Origin: Neisseria sicca | GTDB taxonomy: Bacteria; Pseudomonadota; Gammaproteobacteria; Burkholderiales; Neisseriaceae | DNA: 64,000 nucleotides | Direction of reading: 5' to 3' | NCBI RefSeq assembly: GCF_017753665.1 | Contig: NZ_CP072524.1 | Coordinates: 1,488,001-1,552,000 of the forward strand | Part shown: in pieces, positions 43,197 through 50,829 of the stretch | Layout: each line of letters opens with the position of its first letter | Numbering within the stretch: the first letter of the stretch is position 1 | The notes under the pieces: model-generated | Databases searched by the model: none | Seen by the model: only the letters and a program-made list of their open reading frames with translations | Told to the model about the DNA's origin: nothing | Program-made: the position numbers and the translations under genes

Positions 43197-43674
43197 GGTT
43201 TTCCTTTGCTACGGCAAAATCGGAGATAGTCTCTTTACCGTCTATATCTATTCTAAAATAATCCATTTGCCATTTTTGTGTTTTCTGGGCTGTTTTATTT
43301 AAATTTGTGCACCAGGGTGGATAAAATCGCATGGACATCTTTCCTTTACAATCCTTTGTAGAGAGAATTTTTTTACTGATAGCCACCTCTTTGGGAATTA
43401 TAAATAAACCGCAATGACAGCCGTCTATCACGACAATAATCAGTTCATCGCCCAAGTCCTCATCGGTATAAGGGATATTTTTGTTCTCTTGGTCTTTTTT
43501 CCAAAAGACTGTAAAGTAGCCTTCTTTTTTGGGTGTTTTCTTTGCCAAACGACATCTTTTATATTTTTGATCATACTTTGTCTTAATCAAAATGCTTTCA
43601 TAGTCTTCATTCCATTTTTCCTTTATCAGATCAAAGTCACCATAATACCTATGAAGAATGTCTGTCATTTTCAT
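43183..43674 (-). CDS. MepB-family protein
   Basis: 163 residues. Matches the MepB family (named for the mepRAB multidrug locus of Staphylococcus): RLAKKTPKKEGYFTVFWKKD, PYTDEDLGDELIIVV, GLFIIPKEVAISKKIL, GKMSMRFYPPW and AQKTQKWQMDYF. Biochemical role unknown. Clearly more AT-rich than its neighbours and Lys-rich, suggesting acquisition. It overlaps the start of the 42837 gene by 14 bases, and no strong ribosome site precedes its ATG. Confidence 0.7.
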   Translation of the reverse strand: MKMTDILHRYYGDFDLIKEKWNEDYESILIKTKYDQKYKRCRLAKKTPKKEGYFTVFWKKDQENKNIPYTDEDLGDELIIVVIDGCHCGLFIIPKEVAISKKILSTKDCKGKMSMRFYPPWCTNLNKTAQKTQKWQMDYFRIDIDGKETISDFAVAKENHVFC

Positions 43675-43718
43675 TGTTTTATTGTCTTGTCTTTAGAGAT
43701 GTCGGTTGCATTCGCCAA

Positions 43719-43757
43719 AGGTCGTCTGAAAGCCTAAATCTGTCTTTCAGACGACCT
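43719..43757. terminator. DUS inverted pair after the ABC ATPase gene
   Basis: AAAGGTCGTCTGAAAG and CTTTCAGACGACCTTT with a short loop; 13 bases past the 43770 stop on the minus strand. Confidence 0.85.
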
Positions 43758-43769
43758 TTTGGCAAACTG

Positions 43770-44498
43770 TTAATGCGTCATTACTTGCTGCAAGAACTGT
43801 TTGGCGCGTTCGTGTTTCGGATTGGTAAAAAACTCTTCAGGCGTTTCGTTTTCCAAAATCTGCCCTTTATCCACGAAAATAATGCGGTCGGCCACTTCGC
43901 GCGCAAAGCCCATTTCATGCGTGACACACATCATGGTCATGCCGCTTTCCGCCAAGTCCTGCATCACTTTCAACACCTCGCCGACCATTTCCGGGTCGAG
44001 CGCGGAAGTCGGTTCGTCAAACAGCATCACGCGCGGCTCCATCGCTAACCCGCGCGCAATCGCCACGCGCTGCTGCTGACCGCCGGAAAGCTGGCTGGGG
44101 AAAGCATCTTTTTTATGCGCCAAGCCTACGCGTTCCAACAGCTCCATCGCCTTTTCCTCAGCCTGTTCGCGGCTTTGTTTTTTCACCTTCATCGGCGAAA
44201 GGATGATGTTTTCCAATACGGTCAGATGCGGATACAGATTGAAGCCTTGAAACACAAAACCCACTTCTTCGCGCACCTTGTTCAAATCCGTTTGCGGATC
44301 GGCAACATTGATACCGTCCACCCAAATCTCGCCGCTCTCAATGCTTTCAAGCTGGTTGACGGTACGGATGAGCGTCGATTTGCCGCTGCCCGAAGGTCCG
44401 CAAACCACCACCACTTCACCCTGCTTCACTTCCAGATTGACGCCGTTGATGACATGCAGGTCTTTGAAATGTTTATGTACATTTTTGAATTTAATCAT
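43770..44498 (-). CDS. Polar amino-acid ABC transporter ATP-binding protein (GlnQ type)
   Basis: 242 residues. Walker A GPSGSGKST, Q-loop FVFQGFNLYPHLTVLEN, signature LSGGQQQR, Walker B VMLFDEPTSALDPE, switch His in CVTHEMGFA. The close match to GlnQ/HisP-type ATPases predicts amino-acid import. No permease or binding protein is adjacent, so its membrane partner must be encoded elsewhere. Two bases after the 44501 stop: same operon as rsmA and the Sel1-like gene. Confidence 0.9.
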   Translation of the reverse strand: MIKFKNVHKHFKDLHVINGVNLEVKQGEVVVVCGPSGSGKSTLIRTVNQLESIESGEIWVDGINVADPQTDLNKVREEVGFVFQGFNLYPHLTVLENIILSPMKVKKQSREQAEEKAMELLERVGLAHKKDAFPSQLSGGQQQRVAIARGLAMEPRVMLFDEPTSALDPEMVGEVLKVMQDLAESGMTMMCVTHEMGFAREVADRIIFVDKGQILENETPEEFFTNPKHERAKQFLQQVMTH

Positions 44499-44500
44499 GT

Positions 44501-45172
44501 TTATTTTACATTCTCTAAAATTGACCAGATTTTGGCTGGTTTATCTTCGATACGTTTAACATAGCCATCTATTTTTTTCGCATTGTGTTCATAGTAAATA
44601 CCGCTGCACAATACATCCATTGCATCCTTATTCAGATCACCATAACGATTATTGGTATATACCGACAAAATACAGGCTTTCAAAGGATGGAAAGGCACGC
44701 CATATTCCCGCGCAGCATCCTGATTTCCAAATAGCCATGCGGTTTTCACCAGAGCTGAAAAATTTCCCAACGTCCCCGCTTTAAACAATTTTTCCTTGAT
44801 TAACGGATAATTTTTCCGTTTCTGCCTTTCCAGCTTGGCGACTTCATCCATCAATTTTTGCGAACCGTTAGGTGCAAGTTCGTCTTCCAAAGCCTTTCTA
44901 TCATATTCGGCATCAATATCATGAAGTAAATCCTGTGCCTGACCATTGCCGTTTTTTGCAGCTTTCTTGAGCCAATAGTAAAACTCACTCTTCTTGAGAT
45001 TCACAGGGTCAGTGGTCATTTCCAACTGCTCTGCCAGCATATATTGTGCATCTGCATCACCAGCCTTTGCCTTACTCAGCAAATCACCTTTCTTCCCACC
45101 GATACCGCCTAAGGCAAACACCGTACCTGCAATGAATATGACTACCCCGCCCCAAAGATATTTTTTAAGCAT
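44501..45172 (-). CDS. Membrane-anchored Sel1-like repeat protein
   Basis: 223 residues: one N-terminal TM or uncleaved signal (KKYLWGGVVIFIAGTVFALGG) followed by Sel1-like helical repeats (LSKAKAGDADAQYMLAEQLE; YWLKKAAKNGNGQAQDLL; GTLGNFSALVKTAWLFGN). The rest (about 150-223) is unassigned and has two Cys. SLR proteins usually bind other proteins. Lies between rsmA (15 bases upstream) and the ABC ATPase. Confidence 0.65.
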   Translation of the reverse strand: MLKKYLWGGVVIFIAGTVFALGGIGGKKGDLLSKAKAGDADAQYMLAEQLEMTTDPVNLKKSEFYYWLKKAAKNGNGQAQDLLHDIDAEYDRKALEDELAPNGSQKLMDEVAKLERQKRKNYPLIKEKLFKAGTLGNFSALVKTAWLFGNQDAAREYGVPFHPLKACILSVYTNNRYGDLNKDAMDVLCSGIYYEHNAKKIDGYVKRIEDKPAKIWSILENVK

Positions 45173-45187
45173 TCCATCCCCTATTTT

Positions 45188-45967
45188 TCAGACGACCTTA
45201 CGGACCAGATAATTGCTCAGTTCCACATATTTCTCCGGCGCGATATGTTCGGCGCGGTCTTGCGGACTGATACCGACTGCCTGTAAATCCCCGTCGCCGG
45301 CAAGCTCTTTCAGATTATTGCGTATGGTTTTGCGGCGTTGGTGGAAGGCGAGTTTCACCAGTTTGGCGAAATGCTCGAAATCGTCTGCCTTACCGATGCG
45401 GTGTTTCACCGGAATCATGCGCACCACTGCCGAATCAACTTTCGGCGCAGGGTCAAACGATTCGGGCGGCACGTCAATCAGCAGCTCCATATCGAAAAAA
45501 TATTGCAGCATCACGCCCAAGCGGCCGTAGTCGTTGCTTTTCGGCGCGGCGACCATGCGTTCGACCACTTCTTTTTGCAGCATAAAGTGCATATCGACGA
45601 CATCGTCCGCCACTTCCGCCAGCTTGAACAAAAGCGGCGTGGAAATGTTGTACGGCAGGTTGCCGACGATTTTCTTTTTGCCCGCGATGCTGTTGAAATC
45701 AAACTGCAATACATCGCCTTCATGAATCACGAGCTTATCCGCAAACGGCAGCGTTTTCAGACGACGTACGATGTCGCGGTCGATTTCGATAACGTGCAGG
45801 CAGTTCAGCTTTTTCGCCAAAGGCTCGGTAATCGCCGCCAAGCCCGGCCCGATTTCAATCACCACATCATCAGCCTGCGGACGCACGGCGTTGACAATAT
45901 CGGCAATAATGCGCGTGTCCTGCAAAAAATTCTGCCCGAAGCGTTTCCGGGCCTTATGTTCTTTCAT
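45188..45967 (-). CDS. rsmA: 16S rRNA dimethyladenosine transferase RsmA/KsgA
   Basis: 259 residues. Dimethylates A1518 and A1519 of 16S rRNA. AdoMet motif VIEIGPGLAAITEPLA, catalytic VGNLPYNISTPLLFKL (NLPY motif) and VDSAVVRMIP are clear. The final residues KVV and the TGA stop are encoded by a DUS (45187-45198), so the uptake sequence sets the C-terminus. Confidence 0.97.
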   Translation of the reverse strand: MKEHKARKRFGQNFLQDTRIIADIVNAVRPQADDVVIEIGPGLAAITEPLAKKLNCLHVIEIDRDIVRRLKTLPFADKLVIHEGDVLQFDFNSIAGKKKIVGNLPYNISTPLLFKLAEVADDVVDMHFMLQKEVVERMVAAPKSNDYGRLGVMLQYFFDMELLIDVPPESFDPAPKVDSAVVRMIPVKHRIGKADDFEHFAKLVKLAFHQRRKTIRNNLKELAGDGDLQAVGISPQDRAEHIAPEKYVELSNYLVRKVV

Positions 45968-46046
45968 CGCGTCTCTTCAAACTGTCGATCATTATAGTAA
46001 GCGCGTATTGTAACTGAAAAACATAGCATTTTGTCGGACAAGAAAG

Positions 46047-46077
46047 AGGTCGTCTGAAAACGTTTTTCAGACGACCT
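46047..46077. terminator. DUS hairpin downstream of the OYE gene
   Basis: AAGAGGTCGTCTGAAAA and TTTTCAGACGACCTCTT, 17-base perfect arms with a 3-base loop. Lies between the OYE gene stop and the rsmA start, 65 bases past the OYE stop. Confidence 0.88.
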
Positions 46078-46141
46078 CTTTAGCTATAACGGTAATTTCA
46101 TCCCCTACCCCGCTCAAAAAATGGGTAGGCGGCTGAATTGT

Positions 46142-47260
46142 TCAAACAAACATTACCGGCGGCAGCCAAGATTGGGTACCGCTGGCGGAAAATTCCCACA
46201 GGATGTCGGGCAAACCGTAATGGTCGGCGCGCGTCGGGTCGAGTTGCGTTTCGATTTCGGCTTCGCGGCCTTCGCTGATTTGTGTGGCGATGTGCGGATT
46301 GATCATGACGGTTTTGCCCAGTGCGATAAATTCCGCCCAGCCGGTTTCAAACGCCGCCAAAATTTGATCAGCGGTAAACAGGTTGCCCACGCCGATAAGA
46401 GGCAGCTTGCCGTTGATACGGTCGTGGATAAACTGCATACGGGTTTGCGCCGTATCACCGCCGCGTCGGATTTTCTTGTCGAATTCCCATAAGGAAACGT
46501 GCAGATATTGCAGCGGCTTTTGCACCAAGGCGTCAATCAGTGCGCCGGTTTCGGTCATGGTCAACCCGTCTTCGCCTGCTTCTTCGGGCGAGAAACGGTA
46601 GCCGATAATGAAGTCGTTGCGTTGGTGTTTTTCACGAACTGCGGCAACGGCATCGACGACGGCGAGTGGGAAGCGCATTCTGTTTTCCAAGCTGCCGCCC
46701 CATTGGTCGTTACGGCGATTACTTTGGGCGGAGTAAAACTGTTGGATTAAATAGCCGTTCGCGCCGTGGATTTCCACACCGTCAAAGCCTGCGCGAAGTG
46801 CCAAATCGGCAGCTTGGGCGAAGGAGGCGATGAGTTCTTCCACTTCTGCGGCACTCGCTTCACGCGCTCCATCCTTTTCGCTGGCGGACGCACTGATTTT
46901 GTCGCGGTGGTTGAGTTCTACCATCGCTTGGGAGCCGCCGTGATGGATTTGCAAAATCGCTTTTGCACCTTGTTTTTGAATGATTTGGGCGGTTTCTTTC
47001 AGGCTGTCGAGGCAGTTTTCACCCGTAGCTTCGGGCTGTCCACGAAAGGCTTTGCCGCCTTCTTGAACCAAAGTGGCGGCGGAGATAAAGAGACCTATAT
47101 CACCTGCGCGATTGCCGAGAAACGTGCGTTCTTGGTCACTGATTAAACCATCGGCGTGCGAACCGAAATGGGTCATGGGCGCAACGGCGAGGCGGTTTTT
47201 GACGGTTACGCCGTTGTTGAGTGTGAAAGATTGGAAAAGCGGAGCATATTTGGGTTTCAT
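46142..47260 (-). CDS. NADH:flavin oxidoreductase / Old Yellow Enzyme family
   Basis: 372 residues, FMN-dependent (beta/alpha)8 barrel. N-terminus has NGVTVKNRLAVAPMTHFGS; substrate site HHGGSQ-like (ILQIHHGGSQAMVEL); GFDGVEIHGANGYLIQQFYS is the family signature with the catalytic His/Asn area; phosphate site LIGVGNLFTADQILAA. Closest in style to the short OYE/YqjM-like group without the C-terminal Fe-S domain. Substrate unknown. Monocistronic. Confidence 0.9.
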   Translation of the reverse strand: MKPKYAPLFQSFTLNNGVTVKNRLAVAPMTHFGSHADGLISDQERTFLGNRAGDIGLFISAATLVQEGGKAFRGQPEATGENCLDSLKETAQIIQKQGAKAILQIHHGGSQAMVELNHRDKISASASEKDGAREASAAEVEELIASFAQAADLALRAGFDGVEIHGANGYLIQQFYSAQSNRRNDQWGGSLENRMRFPLAVVDAVAAVREKHQRNDFIIGYRFSPEEAGEDGLTMTETGALIDALVQKPLQYLHVSLWEFDKKIRRGGDTAQTRMQFIHDRINGKLPLIGVGNLFTADQILAAFETGWAEFIALGKTVMINPHIATQISEGREAEIETQLDPTRADHYGLPDILWEFSASGTQSWLPPVMFV

Positions 47261-47323
47261 TTTGTTCTTTCGAAAATTAATAACTCCTACAAAATTGGGA
47301 CAAATATGGAATTATCAAGAACG

Positions 47324-47375
47324 AGGTCGTCTGAAAAACACGGTTTCGACGAAACGGAATGTTTTCAGACGACCT
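47324..47375. terminator. DUS inverted pair downstream of the trimeric autotransporter
   Basis: AGGTCGTCTGAAAA and TTTTCAGACGACCT with inner complementary CGGTTTCG/CGAAACG segments; 24 bases past the stop on the minus strand. Confidence 0.8.
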
Positions 47376-47398
47376 TTCGACAATACGTCTAACGACGA

Positions 47399-48730
47399 TT
47401 ACCAGAGGTAGGTTACGCTGGCGCCGCCGCCCGCACCGCCTTTCGCCGCGCCGACTGCCGAGCCTTTAACCAGCCATTTGCCGCTGGCGGATACTTTGGA
47501 AATACCTACGGCGTAACCGCTTTTACCGCGCCAGATACCGCTTGCGACGGAAACCGCGCCTTGTCCCGGCTGATATGCCTGTCCGAGGCTGCCGACTGCG
47601 ATTGCAGCGGCGGAGCCTGAATCGGCGCGCTCTTCAAGTTTGTCCATACGGACTTTGGCTTCGTTGCGCAAAGCGGCGATTTGGGTCTGGTGATTGCTCT
47701 CGGCTGCGGCAAGGCTGCTTTGGGTTTGGCGGGCAAGGCTCTTCACTTGGGCAACGTTGACCGCGTCCGTATCCTCCTTACCCGCAGCAACATTGGTAAT
47801 CTGGCGGCTGTTTTGTTCGCTGCCGACAGATACCGCGCCCAAAGTCGATACCCATGTTCTGCCTGTTTCCGTACTTGCCGCGCCGGTAGCAAAGTCATGT
47901 CCGGCAACGCCTGCCGCAGTATCGGCAACGCTGTCCGTACCGAGTGCCACGGAGTTTTGCTGACGCGCTTCTGCTTTGTAGCCCAAAGCAGCGGATTTTT
48001 CCTCAAATGCGGCAGCACCTGCGCCCAAAGCCGTTCCGCCCGATTTCCGTACCCGTGCGCGCGTGCCTGCGGCAAGACCGTTGAGTGCGGTGGACGAAGA
48101 TTCCACGCCCAATGCCACGCTGTTGGTTTCTTCGGCAACCGCGCGCGTACCGACTGCAACCGCCTGATAACCGTTTGCCTCGGCAGCAGATGCCAGCGCG
48201 ACCGCCTGCGTACCGTTGGCTTTTGCCCTATCCCCGACAGCAGTGGAACTGAGTGCATTGGCTTCGCTGCCGCGTCCAAACGCAATCGCATCAATATCGG
48301 CAGCCTTCGCGCTTTCACCGATCGCGATAGAACGCAAACCCGTTGCCTGCGACATCAAACCGACCGCCACCGACTGCCCACCGGAAGCCTTCGATGCGCC
48401 GCCGACGGCAATATCATTGGTTCCTTTTGCATTCGCCCTGAAACCGACGGCAACCGTCCGCAATGCCTCCGCCTTAGCCTCACTGCCAAGCGCCGACGCA
48501 CTCAAACCCGAAGCGTTTGAATCATAGCCGGCAGCAACAGACTTATAACCCGCCGCAGCCGCTTTGTCGCCCAACGCAGTCGCATTCTCCCCAGCCTTCG
48601 AGTCTTTACCCAACGCGACCGAACCGTTTTTGTGCATCGTTCCTGTCGCAATACCTTCCGCAACACAAACATTTGCAAAAACAAGGGACAACACCAAACA
48701 CAGCGGTTTGACGGATAAGTTTAGTTTCAT
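47399..48730 (-). CDS. Trimeric autotransporter (YadA-like head and anchor)
   Basis: 443 residues, short for the family. Signal peptide MKLNLSVKPLCLVLSLVFANVCVA. Residues about 28-290 are left-handed parallel beta-roll head repeats of about 14 residues (pattern SVALGxxSxA, AVAVGTRAxA), around 18 copies. A neck (RQITNVAAGKEDTDAVNVAQVKSL) leads to a very short coiled coil and the last about 75 residues form the YadA anchor ending in TYLW. Probably a surface adhesin with almost no stalk. Start ATG 48730 follows GGAG; the longer frame to 48772 has no site. Upstream DNA is unusually AT-rich. Confidence 0.9.
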   Translation of the reverse strand: MKLNLSVKPLCLVLSLVFANVCVAEGIATGTMHKNGSVALGKDSKAGENATALGDKAAAAGYKSVAAGYDSNASGLSASALGSEAKAEALRTVAVGFRANAKGTNDIAVGGASKASGGQSVAVGLMSQATGLRSIAIGESAKAADIDAIAFGRGSEANALSSTAVGDRAKANGTQAVALASAAEANGYQAVAVGTRAVAEETNSVALGVESSSTALNGLAAGTRARVRKSGGTALGAGAAAFEEKSAALGYKAEARQQNSVALGTDSVADTAAGVAGHDFATGAASTETGRTWVSTLGAVSVGSEQNSRQITNVAAGKEDTDAVNVAQVKSLARQTQSSLAAAESNHQTQIAALRNEAKVRMDKLEERADSGSAAAIAVGSLGQAYQPGQGAVSVASGIWRGKSGYAVGISKVSASGKWLVKGSAVGAAKGGAGGGASVTYLW

Positions 48731-48770
48731 CTTTTCATTCTCCATTTTTGAATTTTTAAAAATATCAACC

Positions 48771-48804
48771 AATTCTAAATAACTATATTTAACTATTTAG
48801 AATT
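48771..48804. promoter_or_regulatory. Long inverted repeat upstream of the trimeric autotransporter
   Basis: AATTCTAAATA and TATTTAGAATT: perfect 11-base arms, 12-base spacer, 41-74 bases before the ATG. Could be an operator or a 5' leader hairpin. It lies in a strongly AT-rich tract (48750-48870); the rest of the 325-base gap has a single DUS (48930) and no gene. Confidence 0.4.
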
Positions 48805-49055
48805 AGTTATATTGTATAGTATTATTACAATATTATTAATTATATGTAATTAATAATTGATTTAAATCAGTGGTCAGTTATGCTGCTTTTGCCATACTGG
48901 TTAATCTTATGAAATCACGCCAAGGTGTTTTCAGACGACCTTTTACCAACACTTTCCGTCTAACAACCGGCAAATGAAAGCATCCAAAGGGGTAGAAATA
49001 TAAATCCTCTGCCATATCCGCTATAATCAACTCTTTTCATCCGACAGGAAGTCAA

Positions 49056-49805
49056 ATGTCCTCCAGCCGTTTCAACCAAACCGGCCCCAAAATCGGTCTG
49101 AGCGTGCGCCTTGCGGAAACGCAGGCGGAAATTGAAGCAGCACAACGCTTGCGTTATCAAGTATTCGCCCAAGAGCTGGGTGCAGAAATCGAAAGCGACG
49201 ACGGTCGCGATGTCGATCCTTACGACGAACATTGCCACCACCTTTTGGCTTTTGACGACGCAACCGGAGACGTCATCGGCTGCTATCGTCTGATTACCGA
49301 AGAAACCGCCAAAAAAGTCGGCGGCTGGTATAGCGAACACGAATTTGACTTGTCCCCTTTGAAAGACATCTTGCCGCAAACCGTCGAACTCGGACGCGCC
49401 TGCACCCATCCCGACTACCGCAACGGCGGTTTGGTCATGCTTTTGTGGTCGGGTTTGGTCAAATTCATGAAAGACGAAAACCTGCGCTTCATGATAGGCT
49501 GCGGCAGCATCGATATGCACGACGGCGGCAGCGATGCGGCGGGTCTGTATCATGCCCTGAAATCCAAATACCTCGCGCCTGAAAAATGGTGCGTCAAGCC
49601 GCTCAATCCGCTCAAGTGGGACGAAATTACCCCGTCGGACAAACCTGATGTCCCGCCGTTGATTAAAGGCTACCTCAATGCGGGCGCATGGTTCTGCGGC
49701 GAGCCTTGTGTCGATGAAGCGTTCAACTGCGCCGACGTACTCATCATGATGGACATCACCCGCCTGGCAGACCGTTACCTCCAACGTTTCGCCCCTAAAC
49801 CATAA
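49056..49805 (+). CDS. OlsB-like GNAT N-acyltransferase
   Basis: 249 residues. The N-terminal core (SVRLAETQAEIEAAQRLRYQVFAQELGAE; HHLLAFDDATGDVIGCYRL; VELGRACTHPDYRNG; MLLWSGLVKFM; MIGCGSIDM) matches the Acetyltransf_5 family that includes OlsB, which transfers a 3-hydroxyacyl group from ACP to ornithine. The following gene is a PlsC/OlsA-like acyltransferase, giving the usual olsB-olsA order. Substrate here is unproven; related proteins are often annotated as hemolysins. A GACAGGA site precedes the ATG. Confidence 0.75.
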   Translation: MSSSRFNQTGPKIGLSVRLAETQAEIEAAQRLRYQVFAQELGAEIESDDGRDVDPYDEHCHHLLAFDDATGDVIGCYRLITEETAKKVGGWYSEHEFDLSPLKDILPQTVELGRACTHPDYRNGGLVMLLWSGLVKFMKDENLRFMIGCGSIDMHDGGSDAAGLYHALKSKYLAPEKWCVKPLNPLKWDEITPSDKPDVPPLIKGYLNAGAWFCGEPCVDEAFNCADVLIMMDITRLADRYLQRFAPKP

Positions 49806-49813
49806 AGACTAAA

Positions 49814-49843
49814 AGGTCGTCTGAAAACCTTTTCAGACGACCT
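49814..49843. terminator. DUS hairpin between the OlsB-like and PlsC-like genes
   Basis: AAAAGGTCGTCTGAAAA and TTTTCAGACGACCT, 6-base loop, 9 bases after the OlsB-like stop. Confidence 0.8.
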
Positions 49844-49910
49844 CAACTATTGTGAAATCAACGATTTTTAGCAATTCACCCTATACCAATATACACACAC
49901 CACAACCTCT

Positions 49911-50660
49911 ATGATTGCCAAACTACGTTTTACTTTCCGCCTGCTCTGTATCGGCATCTGCCTGCTTTACGGTATGGCGGAAATGTTCTTCCTGTTTCCC
50001 TTTTACAGTAAACGGCGCAAACTGCGTGCCATCCAAATCTGGTCGCTGCGCGTCCTCGCTTCCTGCGGCATGAAGCTGGAGACCTTCGGCACGCTGCCTC
50101 AAGAAGGGCAGGCGCAGTTGTTAATCAGCAACCACATCTCTTGGTTGGACATCATGGCTGCTAACGGCGCATTTCCGGGTCGATTTGTGGCGAAAGACGA
50201 TGTCGCTAAATGGCCGGTGGTCGGCTACCTCGCCACGCAGGCGCAAACCGTGTACGTTTCACGCAATAAAGGTACCAAAGGCAATACCGCTAAAATCGCC
50301 ACCGTAACCGAGGCTCTCAAAAACGGCGATACCGTAACCATTTTCCCGGAAGGGACGAGTACGGAAGGTTATGAAATCCTCCCGTTCAAGCCCAGCTTTT
50401 TCCAAACCGCCTACGATGCAGGTGTTCCCATTATCCCCATGCTCTGCCGATACCCCAATCCCGACGGCTCAAGCCCCAACCTTCAGGCGGCTTATGTGGG
50501 CGATACCAGCCTGTGGCAATCCATCTGCATGATCATCAGCCAGCCTTCCAGTAAAGTGGAGCTGCATTTCCTGGAGCCGGTTCCTGCCAAAGAAGACCGC
50601 TATGAAACGGCGCAGGAAGTACACGGCATCTTGAGCCGGAAATTGAAAGAATTGGGTTGA
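49911..50660 (+). CDS. 1-acyl-glycerol-3-phosphate (or lyso-ornithine lipid) acyltransferase, PlsC/OlsA family
   Basis: 249 residues. N-terminal TM (LRFTFRLLCIGICLLYGMAEMFFLFPF, in parts), catalytic NHISWLD (HX4D motif), substrate motif PEGTSTEG. Members of this family acylate lysophosphatidic acid; OlsA members acylate lyso-ornithine lipid. Neisseria have more than one such enzyme (NlaA, NlaB). Position after the OlsB-like gene favours the OlsA role but does not prove it. Confidence 0.85.
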   Translation: MIAKLRFTFRLLCIGICLLYGMAEMFFLFPFYSKRRKLRAIQIWSLRVLASCGMKLETFGTLPQEGQAQLLISNHISWLDIMAANGAFPGRFVAKDDVAKWPVVGYLATQAQTVYVSRNKGTKGNTAKIATVTEALKNGDTVTIFPEGTSTEGYEILPFKPSFFQTAYDAGVPIIPMLCRYPNPDGSSPNLQAAYVGDTSLWQSICMIISQPSSKVELHFLEPVPAKEDRYETAQEVHGILSRKLKELG

Positions 50661-50733
50661 AGAGTCAAAACAAATGAAAGGTCATCTGAAAAATGAACTG
50701 GTCCCCAAATCTTGGACACTCATAAAAGCCTTT

Positions 50734-50829
50734 TCAGGCGCTCTGTGTAAGCTGGGTTCTGTATGCGACAGGACTCAGCTTTTTCAATTTCAGACTGCAA
50801 CGCTCCCGGTTGTAGTAATCCATATAGTC
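50734..50829 (-). pseudogene. C-terminal fragment of the IS3-family transposase OrfB
   Basis: Encodes YNRERCSLKLKKLSPVAYRT and the final LTQSA up to the stop. This is the typical IS3 OrfB end, separated from the rest of orfB by the IS5-family insertion. Joining AGTC to the right-hand half at 52052 restores the frame MKQIDD-YMDYYNRERC. Confidence 0.92.
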
